64,000 nt of DNA from DAITMV01 sp046318595 (GTDB lineage Bacteria; Pseudomonadota; Gammaproteobacteria; Burkholderiales; Burkholderiaceae_B), in NCBI GenBank assembly GCA_046318595.1, contig JBKCTV010000066.1:1-64000 (forward strand). The letters run 5' to 3'. Position 1 is the stretch's first letter; each line of letters opens with the position of its first letter. A program made the position numbers and the translations under genes. Below the pieces are notes generated by a model. That model was given only the letters and a program-made list of their open reading frames with translations. It searched no databases and had not been told where the DNA came from. Below are positions 8,068-16,669 of the stretch, in pieces.

Positions 8068-9185
8068 ACAATCTCCTCGCCAGCATAACCGACGACTTCG
8101 AGACCGAAGCCCGTCATGCTGGGCATTTTGCGGGGACGGGCCAGCAAACGCATTTTTCCGACCCCCAGATTTTTCAATATCTGCGCACCAATACCATAGT
8201 TGCGCAGGTCGTCTTTGCGGCGCTCGCTGACCGGCTTGCGCGCGCCATGGGCATGCCCGTTCAGTCCTTGGAAACGGTCGATGAGTTGTTCTCCCGACTC
8301 GTTGCAGTTGAGCAACACCAACACACCCTGTGATGCCGCCGCGATCGCCTGGAGCGCCGCCGCGAGCGGGTAGGAATGTCCGCCCGAACCAGCGTGCAGC
8401 CAGTCGAGAATCGACACCGGCTCATGCACCCGCACCAGTGTTTCACGATGTGTATCCAGCGGACCGTTCACCAGGGCCAGATGCACGGCACCGGTCGGTC
8501 GGTCGCGAAACGCAAACGCCGGCAAAGGGCCGATAGGCGTATCGAGCGTGCTCTCGCCGATCCGTTCAATGAGGGAATCGTGCGCCGCACGGTAATGGAT
8601 CAGGTCGGCAATCGTGCCGATTTTCAAACCGTGTTCGCAGGCGAATTTTTCCAGATCGGGCAGGCGCGCCATGCTGCCGTCGTCGTTCATGATTTCGCAA
8701 ATGACCGCAGCGGGCCGCAGGCCGGCGAGCGCCGCCAGATCGCAACCGGCCTCGGTATGGCCGGCACGCATCAGCACTCCGCCCTCGACTGCGGCCAGTG
8801 GAAAAACATGCCCGGGCTGCACCAGATGCTCGGGCCGGGCGTCGGCGGCCACGGCACACTGAATCGTGAGCGCGCGGTCAGCAGCGGAAATACCGGTCGA
8901 GACGCCCTCGGCGGCTTCGATCGACACCGTGAAGTTCGTGCCGTGGCTCGAACCGTTATGCGCCACCATAGGCCGCAGGCCCAGCCGGGCACAATCCGTT
9001 TCGGTCAAAGTCAGGCAGATCAACCCCCGGCCATGCTTGGCCATGAAATTGATGGCGGCCGCATCGGCGAATTCCGCCGCAACCACCAGGTCGCCTTCGT
9101 TTTCGCGGTCTTCTTCATCGATGAGAACAACCATTCGACCGGCCCGCAGGTCGGCGACGATGTCCAGGGTTGAACTGATGGGCAT
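8064..9185 (-). CDS. ribB: 3,4-dihydroxy-2-butanone 4-phosphate synthase with a degenerate GTP cyclohydrolase II domain (RibBX)
   Basis: Residues 1 to about 200 are the DHBP synthase RibB, with the acidic EEDRENEGDL metal/substrate loop and HTEAGCDLAALAG. The remaining 170 residues resemble GTP cyclohydrolase II, but the zinc-binding region with its three cysteines is replaced by RVHEPVSILDWLHAGSGGH, so that reaction is not expected. Such fusions are known in betaproteobacteria as RibBX. A separate ribA should exist elsewhere in the genome. Sits 11 bases after lnt and overlaps ribH. Confidence 0.92.
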   Translation of the reverse strand: MPISSTLDIVADLRAGRMVVLIDEEDRENEGDLVVAAEFADAAAINFMAKHGRGLICLTLTETDCARLGLRPMVAHNGSSHGTNFTVSIEAAEGVSTGISAADRALTIQCAVAADARPEHLVQPGHVFPLAAVEGGVLMRAGHTEAGCDLAALAGLRPAAVICEIMNDDGSMARLPDLEKFACEHGLKIGTIADLIHYRAAHDSLIERIGESTLDTPIGPLPAFAFRDRPTGAVHLALVNGPLDTHRETLVRVHEPVSILDWLHAGSGGHSYPLAAALQAIAAASQGVLVLLNCNESGEQLIDRFQGLNGHAHGARKPVSERRKDDLRNYGIGAQILKNLGVGKMRLLARPRKMPSMTGFGLEVVGYAGEEIV

Positions 9186-9196
9186 GCTAGGCTTCG

Positions 9197-10843
9197 CTAA
9201 GTTTCATGGTAGTCGGCGGGCGGACGCGGCGGAATCGCCGCTAAAGTCGAATTGTACCGCGCGCGCCGCTTCGCCAGCCAAACGGCCAACAGCAGCCAGC
9301 ACGCCGTGAGCACCAAAGCTGCCCGCCAGAGGGCATCGGGGTGCCGCGCGTAAAACGTCAGCCCCCGGGTAACCGGCACCGACACCAACCCGATTTCCGG
9401 CTCGTTGGTCGACAAACGCAACAGCCATTGCCCCTCGGCGCCGATCACGCCGGACAGGCCCGTGTTGGTGGCGCGGATCATCGGCCTGCCGAGCTCCAGG
9501 GCCCGGGTTCGCGACATCTGCGCGTGTTGCTCCATCGCCCGGGACTTGCCGAACCAGGCCAGGTTGCTGACGTTCACCAGGACATTGGGCTGCGGCTCGC
9601 TGGCGGCGACCAGCTCGGCGAATTCGCGGCCGAACACATCTTCATAGCAAACGTTCGGCAGCAAATACTGCGCACCGAGCCGAAACGCCCGCGCCCGGCC
9701 CTCGCCCCGGTTGAAGTCGCCGAGCGGCATGTTCATCAAATCGACGAACCAGCGAAAGCCCAGCGGGATGAACTCGCCAAACGGCACCAGATGCCGTTTG
9801 TCATAGCGGACCGGCGGGATGTCGGGCGCGCGGTTGTCGGCCGGATCCAGCGCAATCACGCTATTGGTGAAGCGGCTGTGGTCGTCGAGCGCCGCGCCCA
9901 TGACCACCCATACATTAAACTCGTGCGCCAGCCCTTGAAACGCGTCCCGCCAATGCACAGGCGCGTCGTGCCAGAGCAGCGGAATCGCCGTTTCCGGCAA
10001 CATCAGCCAGTCGCCGTGCTGCAAGCGACTGGCCGCCTGGCGCGCCAGATCATACGTTTGCCGCACGTTTTCGGCGATTTTCGCGCCGTCGAATTTGACT
10101 TCCTGCGCAATATTTGGCTGAACGATCGCGACCCGCACATGGCCAGCACTGCTCACGCCGGTATCGAGCGGCACGCCGCTCACCACGGTCAACACAGCGG
10201 CGATCATCGCCAAGCACCCGGCCGCCGGCGCATCCCGACGCCAACCGGGCCGAGGCGTTTTACGGAAATAGTCGATGCCATGAGCGATCAGGCAGGCACT
10301 CGCAGCCACTACGCACCAGCTCAAGCCCGTGCCGCCCGTCCAGGGCAAAGCGTTTTCGACAAAGCTTCCAGGGAAAATTTCCGTCGATGCCAGCCACGGA
10401 AAGCCGGTGAATACCCAGCCCCGCGCCTGCTCGGTCACTGTCCAGCAACTGGCCCAGCTCATTGCCGCCACGGCGGGGCCTGGCTGCCAACGGCGCCAAA
10501 TCCAGGCGTGCAGCCACACCGCAGCAAGTGGGTATAAGGCAAGATAGGCCGACAGCAGCAGCACGCCGCCGCCGGCGATCGGCCAAGGCATCGCGCCATA
10601 AGTATGCAAACTGATGAACAACCAATGGATGCCGCTGACGAATAAAGCCATGCCGAACGCCGCGCCCAGGCGCACGACCCGGGCAGGCGCGGCCTGCACC
10701 AGTTGCTGAATGAGCACCAGAATCAACGGCGCCAGCCACCACCAGCCAGTCGGCGCAAAAGCCAACGGCCACGCCAGACCGGCCGAAACCGCCAGCACGA
10801 GGCCAATCACGGGCATATGCCGCTTCGGTAACCCCGGCTTCAC
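9197..10843 (-). CDS. lnt: Apolipoprotein N-acyltransferase
   Basis: Inner-membrane enzyme that adds the third acyl chain to lipoproteins. The 548-residue protein has a hydrophobic N-terminal half with several membrane segments and a C-terminal nitrilase-fold domain with the catalytic triad visible as E in LPETAIP, K in YDKRHLVPFGE and C in NVCYED. The first codon is GTG, overlapping the corC stop as GTGA; an ATG nine codons later (10816) is possible. corC-lnt is the conserved proteobacterial pair. Confidence 0.95.
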   Translation of the reverse strand: MKPGLPKRHMPVIGLVLAVSAGLAWPLAFAPTGWWWLAPLILVLIQQLVQAAPARVVRLGAAFGMALFVSGIHWLFISLHTYGAMPWPIAGGGVLLLSAYLALYPLAAVWLHAWIWRRWQPGPAVAAMSWASCWTVTEQARGWVFTGFPWLASTEIFPGSFVENALPWTGGTGLSWCVVAASACLIAHGIDYFRKTPRPGWRRDAPAAGCLAMIAAVLTVVSGVPLDTGVSSAGHVRVAIVQPNIAQEVKFDGAKIAENVRQTYDLARQAASRLQHGDWLMLPETAIPLLWHDAPVHWRDAFQGLAHEFNVWVVMGAALDDHSRFTNSVIALDPADNRAPDIPPVRYDKRHLVPFGEFIPLGFRWFVDLMNMPLGDFNRGEGRARAFRLGAQYLLPNVCYEDVFGREFAELVAASEPQPNVLVNVSNLAWFGKSRAMEQHAQMSRTRALELGRPMIRATNTGLSGVIGAEGQWLLRLSTNEPEIGLVSVPVTRGLTFYARHPDALWRAALVLTACWLLLAVWLAKRRARYNSTLAAIPPRPPADYHET

Positions 10844-11763
10844 GAATCGTGGCCGAGCATACCCGTGTTTGCATCCATCGATTCATCGGGCCGAAACTCG
10901 GGCACCATGCGCTCGACCTTGAGGATATGCACCTGCCGCGCATCGGCGCGCAGCACCTCGAAGCGAATCGGCGCCAGCTCGATGATTTCGTCGCGGCGCG
11001 GCACACGCCCGAGATGATCAGACAACAGCCCACCAATCGTATCGGACTGCTCGTCGGAAAAACTCGTCTGAAATACTTCGTTGAAGTGGTCGATCTCGGT
11101 CAGCGCCCGGACCCGGTAATGCCGTCCCCGGGAAGCGTCATCGACCTCGACGATGTTGTCGCTGGCCTCGTCGAAATCGTATTCGTCCTCGATGTCGCCG
11201 ACGATCTGCTCAAGCACGTCTTCGATCGTAATCAGGCCCGCCACACTGCCATACTCGTCGACGACCATGGCGATGTGGTTGCGATTGATCCGAAAATCGC
11301 GCAACAGCACGTTCAAACGTTTGCTTTCAGGAATGAATACCGCCGGGCGCAACATGTCACGCAAATCGACACCTTCGCCCACGCTACCGCAATGCTGCAG
11401 CAAGTCTTTCGCGAGCAAAATACCGATGATCTTATCGCGTGATTCCTCATAAACCGGAAAACGGGAGTGGCTGGTTTCGATGGCAAACGCGATGATTTTT
11501 TCGACCGAATCGGCGATATCGATCATGTCCATCTGTGAGCGTTGCACCATGATTTCGCGGGCGGACAGTTCAGACACCTGCATGACCCCCTCGATCATCG
11601 ACAAGGCATCGGCGTCGAGCAGCTCGCGCTCATGGGCTTGGTGCAGAACTTCCAGTAACTGCTCGCGGTCTTCGGGCTCACGCAGCAACATCGAGGACAG
11701 GCGTTCAAGCAAACTGCGGGGACTTTTGGAGGAATAAGTTTGCGCGGCAAACGACTCTGACAT
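10840..11763 (-). CDS. corC: CorC/HlyC-family CBS-domain protein
   Basis: The 307-residue soluble protein has two CBS domains (roughly residues 65-195, including ARFPVYEE-like HSRFPVYEE and VVDEYGSVAGLITIEDV) and a C-terminal CorC_HlyC transporter-associated domain. It is linked to magnesium and cobalt efflux; its role at the envelope next to lnt is not settled. In most proteobacteria phoH (ybeZ) and ybeY sit between miaB and this gene; here they are missing. Confidence 0.92.
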   Translation of the reverse strand: MSESFAAQTYSSKSPRSLLERLSSMLLREPEDREQLLEVLHQAHERELLDADALSMIEGVMQVSELSAREIMVQRSQMDMIDIADSVEKIIAFAIETSHSRFPVYEESRDKIIGILLAKDLLQHCGSVGEGVDLRDMLRPAVFIPESKRLNVLLRDFRINRNHIAMVVDEYGSVAGLITIEDVLEQIVGDIEDEYDFDEASDNIVEVDDASRGRHYRVRALTEIDHFNEVFQTSFSDEQSDTIGGLLSDHLGRVPRRDEIIELAPIRFEVLRADARQVHILKVERMVPEFRPDESMDANTGMLGHDS

Positions 11764-11854
11764 ACGGTAGGGGCGGCCTAGCGAATCGCCCCGGGAGTTC
11801 GAATCCGCTTAGGATAACCGAAAATTGCAAGTATTTGTTGCTATCGTCGGGCGT

Positions 11855-13198
11855 TCAATCGGGACCTACGACCTCGCCCCGCAAAGTATGCGTCAGCGCC
11901 TCGGTAATCGCCAAGTTGGTCATGCGCCCGACCAGGGCAGCCGACCCGACGAAGTTCACCACCCGGTTATTGTCGGTGCGGCCGAACAGCTCGGCCGGGT
12001 TTTTGCGCGACGGGCCTTCGACCAGCACACGCTGGACCGTCCCGACCATGCCCTGACTGATGCGGTCGGCCTGTACATTGATCAGGGTTTGCAGCCGCGC
12101 CAGCCGCGCCATTTTTTCTTCCTGGGGCGTGTCGTCAGGCAAATCGGCGGCCGGCGTACCTGGCCTGGCGCTGTAAACGAAGGAGTAGGATGAGTCGAAC
12201 CCGACGTCTTCGATCAGTTTCAAGGTCGCGGCGAAATCGGCTTCGGTTTCGCCCGGAAAACCGATGATGAAATCCGACGACAGCGACAGATCAGGGCGTA
12301 CGGCCCGCAGCCTGCGAATGATCGATTTATATTCGAGCGTGGTGTAGCCGCGCTTCATCGCCGCCAGCACACGATCGGAGCCGGCCTGAACCGGCAAATG
12401 CAACTGACTGACGAGCTTGGGCAGGCGCCCATATGCTTCGATCAGACGGGTCGTAAACTCCTTCGGATGCGACGTCGTATAGCGCACGCGCTCGAGGCCT
12501 GGAATTTCGCACACATAATCGAGTAAAAGCGCAAAATCGGCGATCTCCGTCCCCGCACCCATGGCACCGCGATAAGCATTCACATTTTGACCCAGCAGCG
12601 TTACTTCCTTGACGCCCTGATCGGCCAAATCGGCCACTTCGGTCAACACATCCTCGAACGGCCGCGACACCTCTTCGCCCCGCGTATACGGCACCACGCA
12701 AAAGCTGCAGTACTTACTGCAGCCTTCCATGATCGATACAAAAGCCGTCGGACCGTCGACCCGCGCCGGCGGCATATGGTCGAACTTCTCGATTTCCGGA
12801 AAAGAAATATCGACCTGCGGCCGGTTCGAGCTGCGGCGTGCGTCCAGCATCTGCGGCAAACGATGGAGGGTCTGCGGACCGAACACCACATCCACATACG
12901 GCGCACGTTTGACGATGGCCGCGCCTTCCTGGCTGGCAACGCAGCCACCGACGCCGATGAGCAAGCCGGGCTTCAATGCTTTTAGCTGACGCGCCCGGCC
13001 CAAATCGGAAAACACTTTTTCCTGGGCTTTTTCGCGCACGGAACAGGTGTTGAACAAAATGACATCGGCGTCTTCGGCGCTGTCCGTGCGTTCGAGATTT
13101 TGGCTGTCGCGCAGGATATCGGCCATCTTGTCGGAGTCGTATTCATTCATCTGACACCCGAAGGTTTTGATGAAGACTTTTTTAGTGGGTTCAGACAT
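11855..13198 (-). CDS. miaB: tRNA-2-methylthio-N6-dimethylallyladenosine synthase MiaB
   Basis: Radical-SAM methylthiotransferase that modifies i6A37 in tRNAs reading UNN codons. The N-terminal domain has cluster cysteines C15, C52 and C86; the radical-SAM motif is C160-SKY-C164-SF-C167; a TRAM RNA-binding domain closes the 447-residue protein. It is distinct from the related rimO near the other end of the window. It starts the long minus-strand run of core genes and faces coq7 across about 160 bases. Confidence 0.96.
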   Translation of the reverse strand: MSEPTKKVFIKTFGCQMNEYDSDKMADILRDSQNLERTDSAEDADVILFNTCSVREKAQEKVFSDLGRARQLKALKPGLLIGVGGCVASQEGAAIVKRAPYVDVVFGPQTLHRLPQMLDARRSSNRPQVDISFPEIEKFDHMPPARVDGPTAFVSIMEGCSKYCSFCVVPYTRGEEVSRPFEDVLTEVADLADQGVKEVTLLGQNVNAYRGAMGAGTEIADFALLLDYVCEIPGLERVRYTTSHPKEFTTRLIEAYGRLPKLVSQLHLPVQAGSDRVLAAMKRGYTTLEYKSIIRRLRAVRPDLSLSSDFIIGFPGETEADFAATLKLIEDVGFDSSYSFVYSARPGTPAADLPDDTPQEEKMARLARLQTLINVQADRISQGMVGTVQRVLVEGPSRKNPAELFGRTDNNRVVNFVGSAALVGRMTNLAITEALTHTLRGEVVGPD

Positions 13199-13357
13199 TC
13201 AAAACCTAATAGATTCGACCTTTACTCGTCGCAAGAATAAATTGTACATGGTTCGATGACTGTCAAGACATACGACCGATTGGAAGCCGGTATAAATTGT
13301 TATGATGAGCGACATGACATTTTTTCGTTTTTGCTGCATCCACAAGGAATGCTTTCC

Positions 13358-14014
13358 ATGCTCAGGCGACCCACAGCCCCGAATATCGATTTTTTTCTCG
13401 GGCAAGCCGACCGTATTCTGAAGGCGCTGACGACGACACCGGCTGCTGGGCGCCCCAGCCCGGCCCACCACCCACACGTTCAGCAACGCGCACAGACTTT
13501 GTCTGACGAAGACAAGCGCACGGCAGGCCGGCTGATGCGCGTCAATCACGTCGGCGAGGTGTGCGCTCAGGCCTTGTATCAGGCGCAGGCCTTGACCACG
13601 CGTAACGATGTTTTGCGCCGGTCTTTCGACTATGCGGCACAGGAAGAGAACGATCACTTAGCCTGGACGGCCGAGCGTCTGACGGCGCTCGGCGCCCGCC
13701 CGAGCCTACTGAACCCCTTGTGGTTCGCCGGGGCTTTCGGGCTCGGTCTGCTCGCCGGGCGGCTGGGCGACACCATCAGCCTCGGTTTCATGGCCGAAAC
13801 CGAGCGGCAGGTCGAGCAGCACCTGGCCGGACACCTGCAGCATTTGCCAGCGGCGGATATCGAGTCGCGCGCCATCGTCGAACAAATGCAGAGCGACGAA
13901 GCCCAGCACGGTCAAACCGCGGTCGACCTGGGAGGAATAGATCTGCCGCAGCCCGTGAAGTGGCTGATGCGCGGCATGGCGAAAATCATGACGAGCACGG
14001 CCAGCGTCGTTTGA
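13358..14014 (+). CDS. coq7: Demethoxyubiquinone hydroxylase Coq7
   Basis: Di-iron monooxygenase for the last hydroxylation in ubiquinone synthesis. The 218-residue protein carries the ferritin-like ligand sets VNHVGEVCAQ, EENDHLAW, ETERQVEQHL and DEAQHGQT. An AAGGA sequence lies about 9 bases before the ATG at 13358 and directly against the in-frame ATG at 13349, so 13358 is preferred; the frame is open further upstream without support. It supplies quinone used by the bd oxidase and other respiratory enzymes. Confidence 0.93.
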   Translation: MLRRPTAPNIDFFLGQADRILKALTTTPAAGRPSPAHHPHVQQRAQTLSDEDKRTAGRLMRVNHVGEVCAQALYQAQALTTRNDVLRRSFDYAAQEENDHLAWTAERLTALGARPSLLNPLWFAGAFGLGLLAGRLGDTISLGFMAETERQVEQHLAGHLQHLPAADIESRAIVEQMQSDEAQHGQTAVDLGGIDLPQPVKWLMRGMAKIMTSTASVV

Positions 14015-14038
14015 CGCTTCGGCGACCCGTCACCCCCG

Positions 14039-14467
14039 TTACTGCAAGTCGTCAATGACTTCCGAAGTGTGGGTGATTTCTGCGGTTTTATTCAGCATGA
14101 TGGTAGCCGAACAATATTTATCGTGCGACAGTTTGATGGCTCGCTCGACCATATTGCCGGACAAGCCACGACCCCGCACCTTGAAATGAAAATGTATCCG
14201 CGTGAACACCTTGGGATCTTTTTCGGCACGTTCAGACTTGACCTCGACCTCGCAAGCCCGGACGTCCTGACCGCTCTTGCGCAGAATCAATACCACGTCG
14301 TAGGCGGTGCAGCCGCCCGTGCCGATCAAGACCAGCTCCATCGGCCGCGGCGCCAAATTACGGCCACCGCCGTCGGGCGCGCCGTCCATATTGAGCAGAT
14401 GACCACTGCCCGACTCGGCCGTGAAGCTCATATCGGGTAGTCCATTCCATTTGACGGTGCATTCCAT
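14039..14467 (-). CDS. OsmC/Ohr-family protein (YhfA-like)
   Basis: 142 residues of the OsmC fold, which in characterised members reduces organic hydroperoxides with two cysteines. Cysteines are present in GTGGCTAYDV and in HDKYCSATIML, in the expected spacing for the family. The sequence follows the YhfA branch (NMDGAPDGGGRNLAPRPMELVL), whose substrate is not known. It converges with coq7 and diverges from rplM, sharing the 200-base region that contains the rplM promoter. Confidence 0.85.
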   Translation of the reverse strand: MECTVKWNGLPDMSFTAESGSGHLLNMDGAPDGGGRNLAPRPMELVLIGTGGCTAYDVVLILRKSGQDVRACEVEVKSERAEKDPKVFTRIHFHFKVRGRGLSGNMVERAIKLSHDKYCSATIMLNKTAEITHTSEVIDDLQ

Positions 14468-14502
14468 ACAAACCTTTCGGCGCGATTGATCGCGTAAAAC
14501 AT

Positions 14503-14530
14503 TGATAAATTTTGAAAAAAAGCTATAATT
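14503..14530 (+). promoter_or_regulatory. Strong sigma-70 promoter of rplM-rpsI
   Basis: A -35 TTGATA (14503-14508), 16-base spacer and perfect -10 TATAAT (14525-14530). The transcript would begin near 14537, giving a leader of about 130 bases before rplM. The leader holds G+C-rich inverted segments (GGCTCGC/GGAGCGCC around 14535-14556) and could support L13 autoregulation as in other bacteria; that is inference. Confidence 0.7.
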
Positions 14531-14666
14531 TCGGGCTCGCCTGCCAGGGAGCGCCTGAAACGCGCTGCAAATCCGGCTTCGAATGCATCATGGTTTCAAG
14601 TCGTCATTGTAGTAAAAACAATCAGGATGGCCGGCGTGACCCTTTTTAACTTATCGAAAGTTCATC

Positions 14667-15095
14667 ATGAGCACCTTTTCCGCAAAAACCCATGAGGTTG
14701 TGCGCGACTGGTTTGTGATCGACGCACAGGACAAGATCCTGGGCCGCGTTGCCAGCGAAGTAGCGCGCCGTCTGCGTGGCAAGCACAAACCCGAATTCAC
14801 CCCACACGTCGACACCGGCGACTTCATCATCATCGTCAACGCAGCCGGGCTGCGGGTCACCGGCAACAAGGGGCTAAACAAGCTCTACCATCGTCACACG
14901 GGTTATCCAGGCGGTATCCGCACGACCAATTTCGACAAAATGCAGGCGCAGTTTCCCGGCCGAGCACTCGAAAAAGCCGTCAAGGGCATGCTGCCCAAAG
15001 GCCCCCTAGGCTACGCCATGATCAAAAAAATGAAAGTGTATGCCGGCGAAAGCCACCCGCACGCTTCCCAGCAACCCAAACCATTGAATTTCTGA
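14667..15095 (+). CDS. rplM: 50S ribosomal protein L13
   Basis: 142 residues, the same size as E. coli L13, with the family motifs KTHEVVRDWFVIDA at the N-terminus, GRVASEVARRLRGKHK and KGMLPKGPLGYAM. First gene of the rplM-rpsI operon, 8 bases before rpsI. Its ribosome site is weak (GAAAG 11 bases before ATG), unusual for a highly expressed ribosomal protein gene. Confidence 0.98.
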   Translation: MSTFSAKTHEVVRDWFVIDAQDKILGRVASEVARRLRGKHKPEFTPHVDTGDFIIIVNAAGLRVTGNKGLNKLYHRHTGYPGGIRTTNFDKMQAQFPGRALEKAVKGMLPKGPLGYAMIKKMKVYAGESHPHASQQPKPLNF

Positions 15096-15103
15096 GGCCA
15101 TCC

Positions 15104-15496
15104 ATGATTGGTAACTACTATTACGGAACGGGTCGCCGCAAAAGCTCGGTGGCGCGCGTTTTCATCAAACAAGGGTCGGGCGAATTCATCGTCAACGGCA
15201 AGCCGATCGCCGATTATTTCGCTCGCGAAACCGGGCAGATGATTGTTCGCCAGCCACTGGTGCTGACCAATAACGAACAAAGCTTCGACATCCGCGTGAA
15301 CGTCTCCGGCGGCGGCGAGTCCGGCCAGGCAGGCGCCGTGCGCCATGGTCTGACGCGGGCGCTGATCGATTACGACGCGATGCTGAAGTCGGCCTTGTCC
15401 AGCGCCGGGCTGGTCACGCGCGATGCCCGTGAAGTGGAACGGAAAAAAGTCGGTTTGCGCGGCGCCCGACGTCGCAAGCAGTTCTCCAAACGCTGA
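15104..15496 (+). CDS. rpsI: 30S ribosomal protein S9
   Basis: 130 residues, E. coli size. Conserved YYGTGRRKSSVARVF near the N-terminus, the glycine-rich NVSGGGESGQAGAVRHGLTRAL and the basic C-terminal tail ending KKVGLRGARRRKQFSKR, which reaches the ribosomal P site. GAGG ribosome site upstream; ends in the intrinsic terminator at 15547-15579. Confidence 0.98.
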   Translation: MIGNYYYGTGRRKSSVARVFIKQGSGEFIVNGKPIADYFARETGQMIVRQPLVLTNNEQSFDIRVNVSGGGESGQAGAVRHGLTRALIDYDAMLKSALSSAGLVTRDAREVERKKVGLRGARRRKQFSKR

Positions 15497-15515
15497 TCGC
15501 GTTCGGCCGTTCATG

Positions 15516-15537
15516 CCCCGCCCACCTCCCGGCGGGG
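15516..15537 (+). terminator. G+C hairpin after rpsI
   Basis: CCCCGCC (15516-15522) pairs with GGCGGGG (15531-15537) across 8 bases, just before the main terminator. No T-run, so it is more likely an mRNA-stabilising or auxiliary hairpin. Confidence 0.45.
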
Positions 15538-15546
15538 TATCATTCG

Positions 15547-15579
15547 AAGCCACCGCGGCGTTTGTCCGGTGGCTTTTTT
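15547..15579 (+). terminator. Rho-independent terminator of rplM-rpsI
   Basis: AAGCCACCG (15547-15555) pairs with CGGTGGCTT (15567-15575) across an 11-base loop and runs into TTTTTT (15574-15579). A classical intrinsic terminator between rpsI and argC. Confidence 0.88.
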
Positions 15580-15619
15580 ATTTGTCAGACAGCAAGAAAA
15601 TTGAGACGAGGGAAGAAAA

Positions 15620-16669
15620 ATGATACGCGCAGGCATCGTCGGCGGCACAGGCTATACGGGTGTGGAGTTGTTGCGCTTATTGGCTCAACATCCGGGTGTG
15701 ACCATCACCGCCATCACCTCACGCAAAGAGGCGGGTACTCGTGTCTCGGAGATGTACAGCTCGCTGCGCGGTCGAGTGGATCTGGCGTTTTCCGACATGA
15801 CGGACGACGGATCGCAGCTCAAGGAATGTGACGTGGTATTTTTCGCTACTCCGCACGGCGTTGCGATGTCTCAGGCGCGTGGCCTGCTCGATGCCGGGGT
15901 AAAGGTCATCGATCTCGCAGCCGACTTCCGGCTGCAAGACCCAGCCGAGTTTCAGCAATGGTACAAGATGGAACACACCGCCACTGATTTACTGCGGCAA
16001 GCCGTTTATGGTCTGGCTGAAGTCAACCGTGAATCGCTGCGGACGGCGCGCTTGGTTGGTCTGGCCGGCTGCTACCCGACCGCCGTGCAACTGGGATTGA
16101 AGCCTTTGCTCAGCAGCCCGACAGCGCTGATCGATGAGACGAGTATCATCGCCGACTGCAAATCGGGCGTGTCCGGCGCCGGACGCAAAGCCGAGGTGCA
16201 GTCCTTGTTTACCGAAGCCAGCGACAACTTCAAGGCTTATGGCCTGGCCGGACATCGCCATTTGCCGGAAATTCGCCAAGGGCTGAGCCGCATGGCGGGC
16301 CGCCCGGTCGAGTTGACCTTCATTCCGCATTTGCTGCCGATGATCCGCGGCATTCTGGCGACGATCTATGTCCGGCTAAGTCCGACCGGGCTGGCGACCG
16401 ATATTCAGCGCCTATATGAAGACCACTACGCCGGCGAAGCGTTCGTCGATGTCATGCCTCCCGGCAGTTCGCCAGAAACCCGCAGCGTGCGCGCCTCCAA
16501 CCTGATCCGACTGGCCGTGCATCAACCACAGGGCGGCAATACGCTGGTGGTGCTGGCCGCCATCGATAATCTGGTGAAAGGCGCGGCCGGCCAGGCGGTG
16601 CAGGTCATGAACCTGATGTTTGGTCAGGAGGAGACGACGGGGTTGCGGCAGATACCGATTCTGCCCTGA
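15620..16669 (+). CDS. argC: N-acetyl-gamma-glutamyl-phosphate reductase
   Basis: Third step of arginine synthesis: NADPH-dependent reduction of N-acetylglutamyl phosphate to the semialdehyde. 349 residues with the Rossmann motif GGTGYTGVELLRLL at 8-21, catalytic cysteine C151 in AGCYPTAVQ, and the HRHLPEIRQ histidine motif. GAGGGAAG ribosome site. Its last 65 bases overlap the end of orn on the other strand. Confidence 0.97.
   Translation: MIRAGIVGGTGYTGVELLRLLAQHPGVTITAITSRKEAGTRVSEMYSSLRGRVDLAFSDMTDDGSQLKECDVVFFATPHGVAMSQARGLLDAGVKVIDLAADFRLQDPAEFQQWYKMEHTATDLLRQAVYGLAEVNRESLRTARLVGLAGCYPTAVQLGLKPLLSSPTALIDETSIIADCKSGVSGAGRKAEVQSLFTEASDNFKAYGLAGHRHLPEIRQGLSRMAGRPVELTFIPHLLPMIRGILATIYVRLSPTGLATDIQRLYEDHYAGEAFVDVMPPGSSPETRSVRASNLIRLAVHQPQGGNTLVVLAAIDNLVKGAAGQAVQVMNLMFGQEETTGLRQIPILP

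Noticed and set aside
9341..10537. 398-codon frame opposite lnt
   Set aside because: Antisense to a certain gene; arginine/histidine/glutamine-rich composition typical of a G+C-rich shadow frame.
13199..13357. TTGACA and TATAAA-like hexamers as miaB and coq7 promoters
   Set aside because: Hexamers are present on both strands but at wrong spacing (14-15 bases) from any partner.
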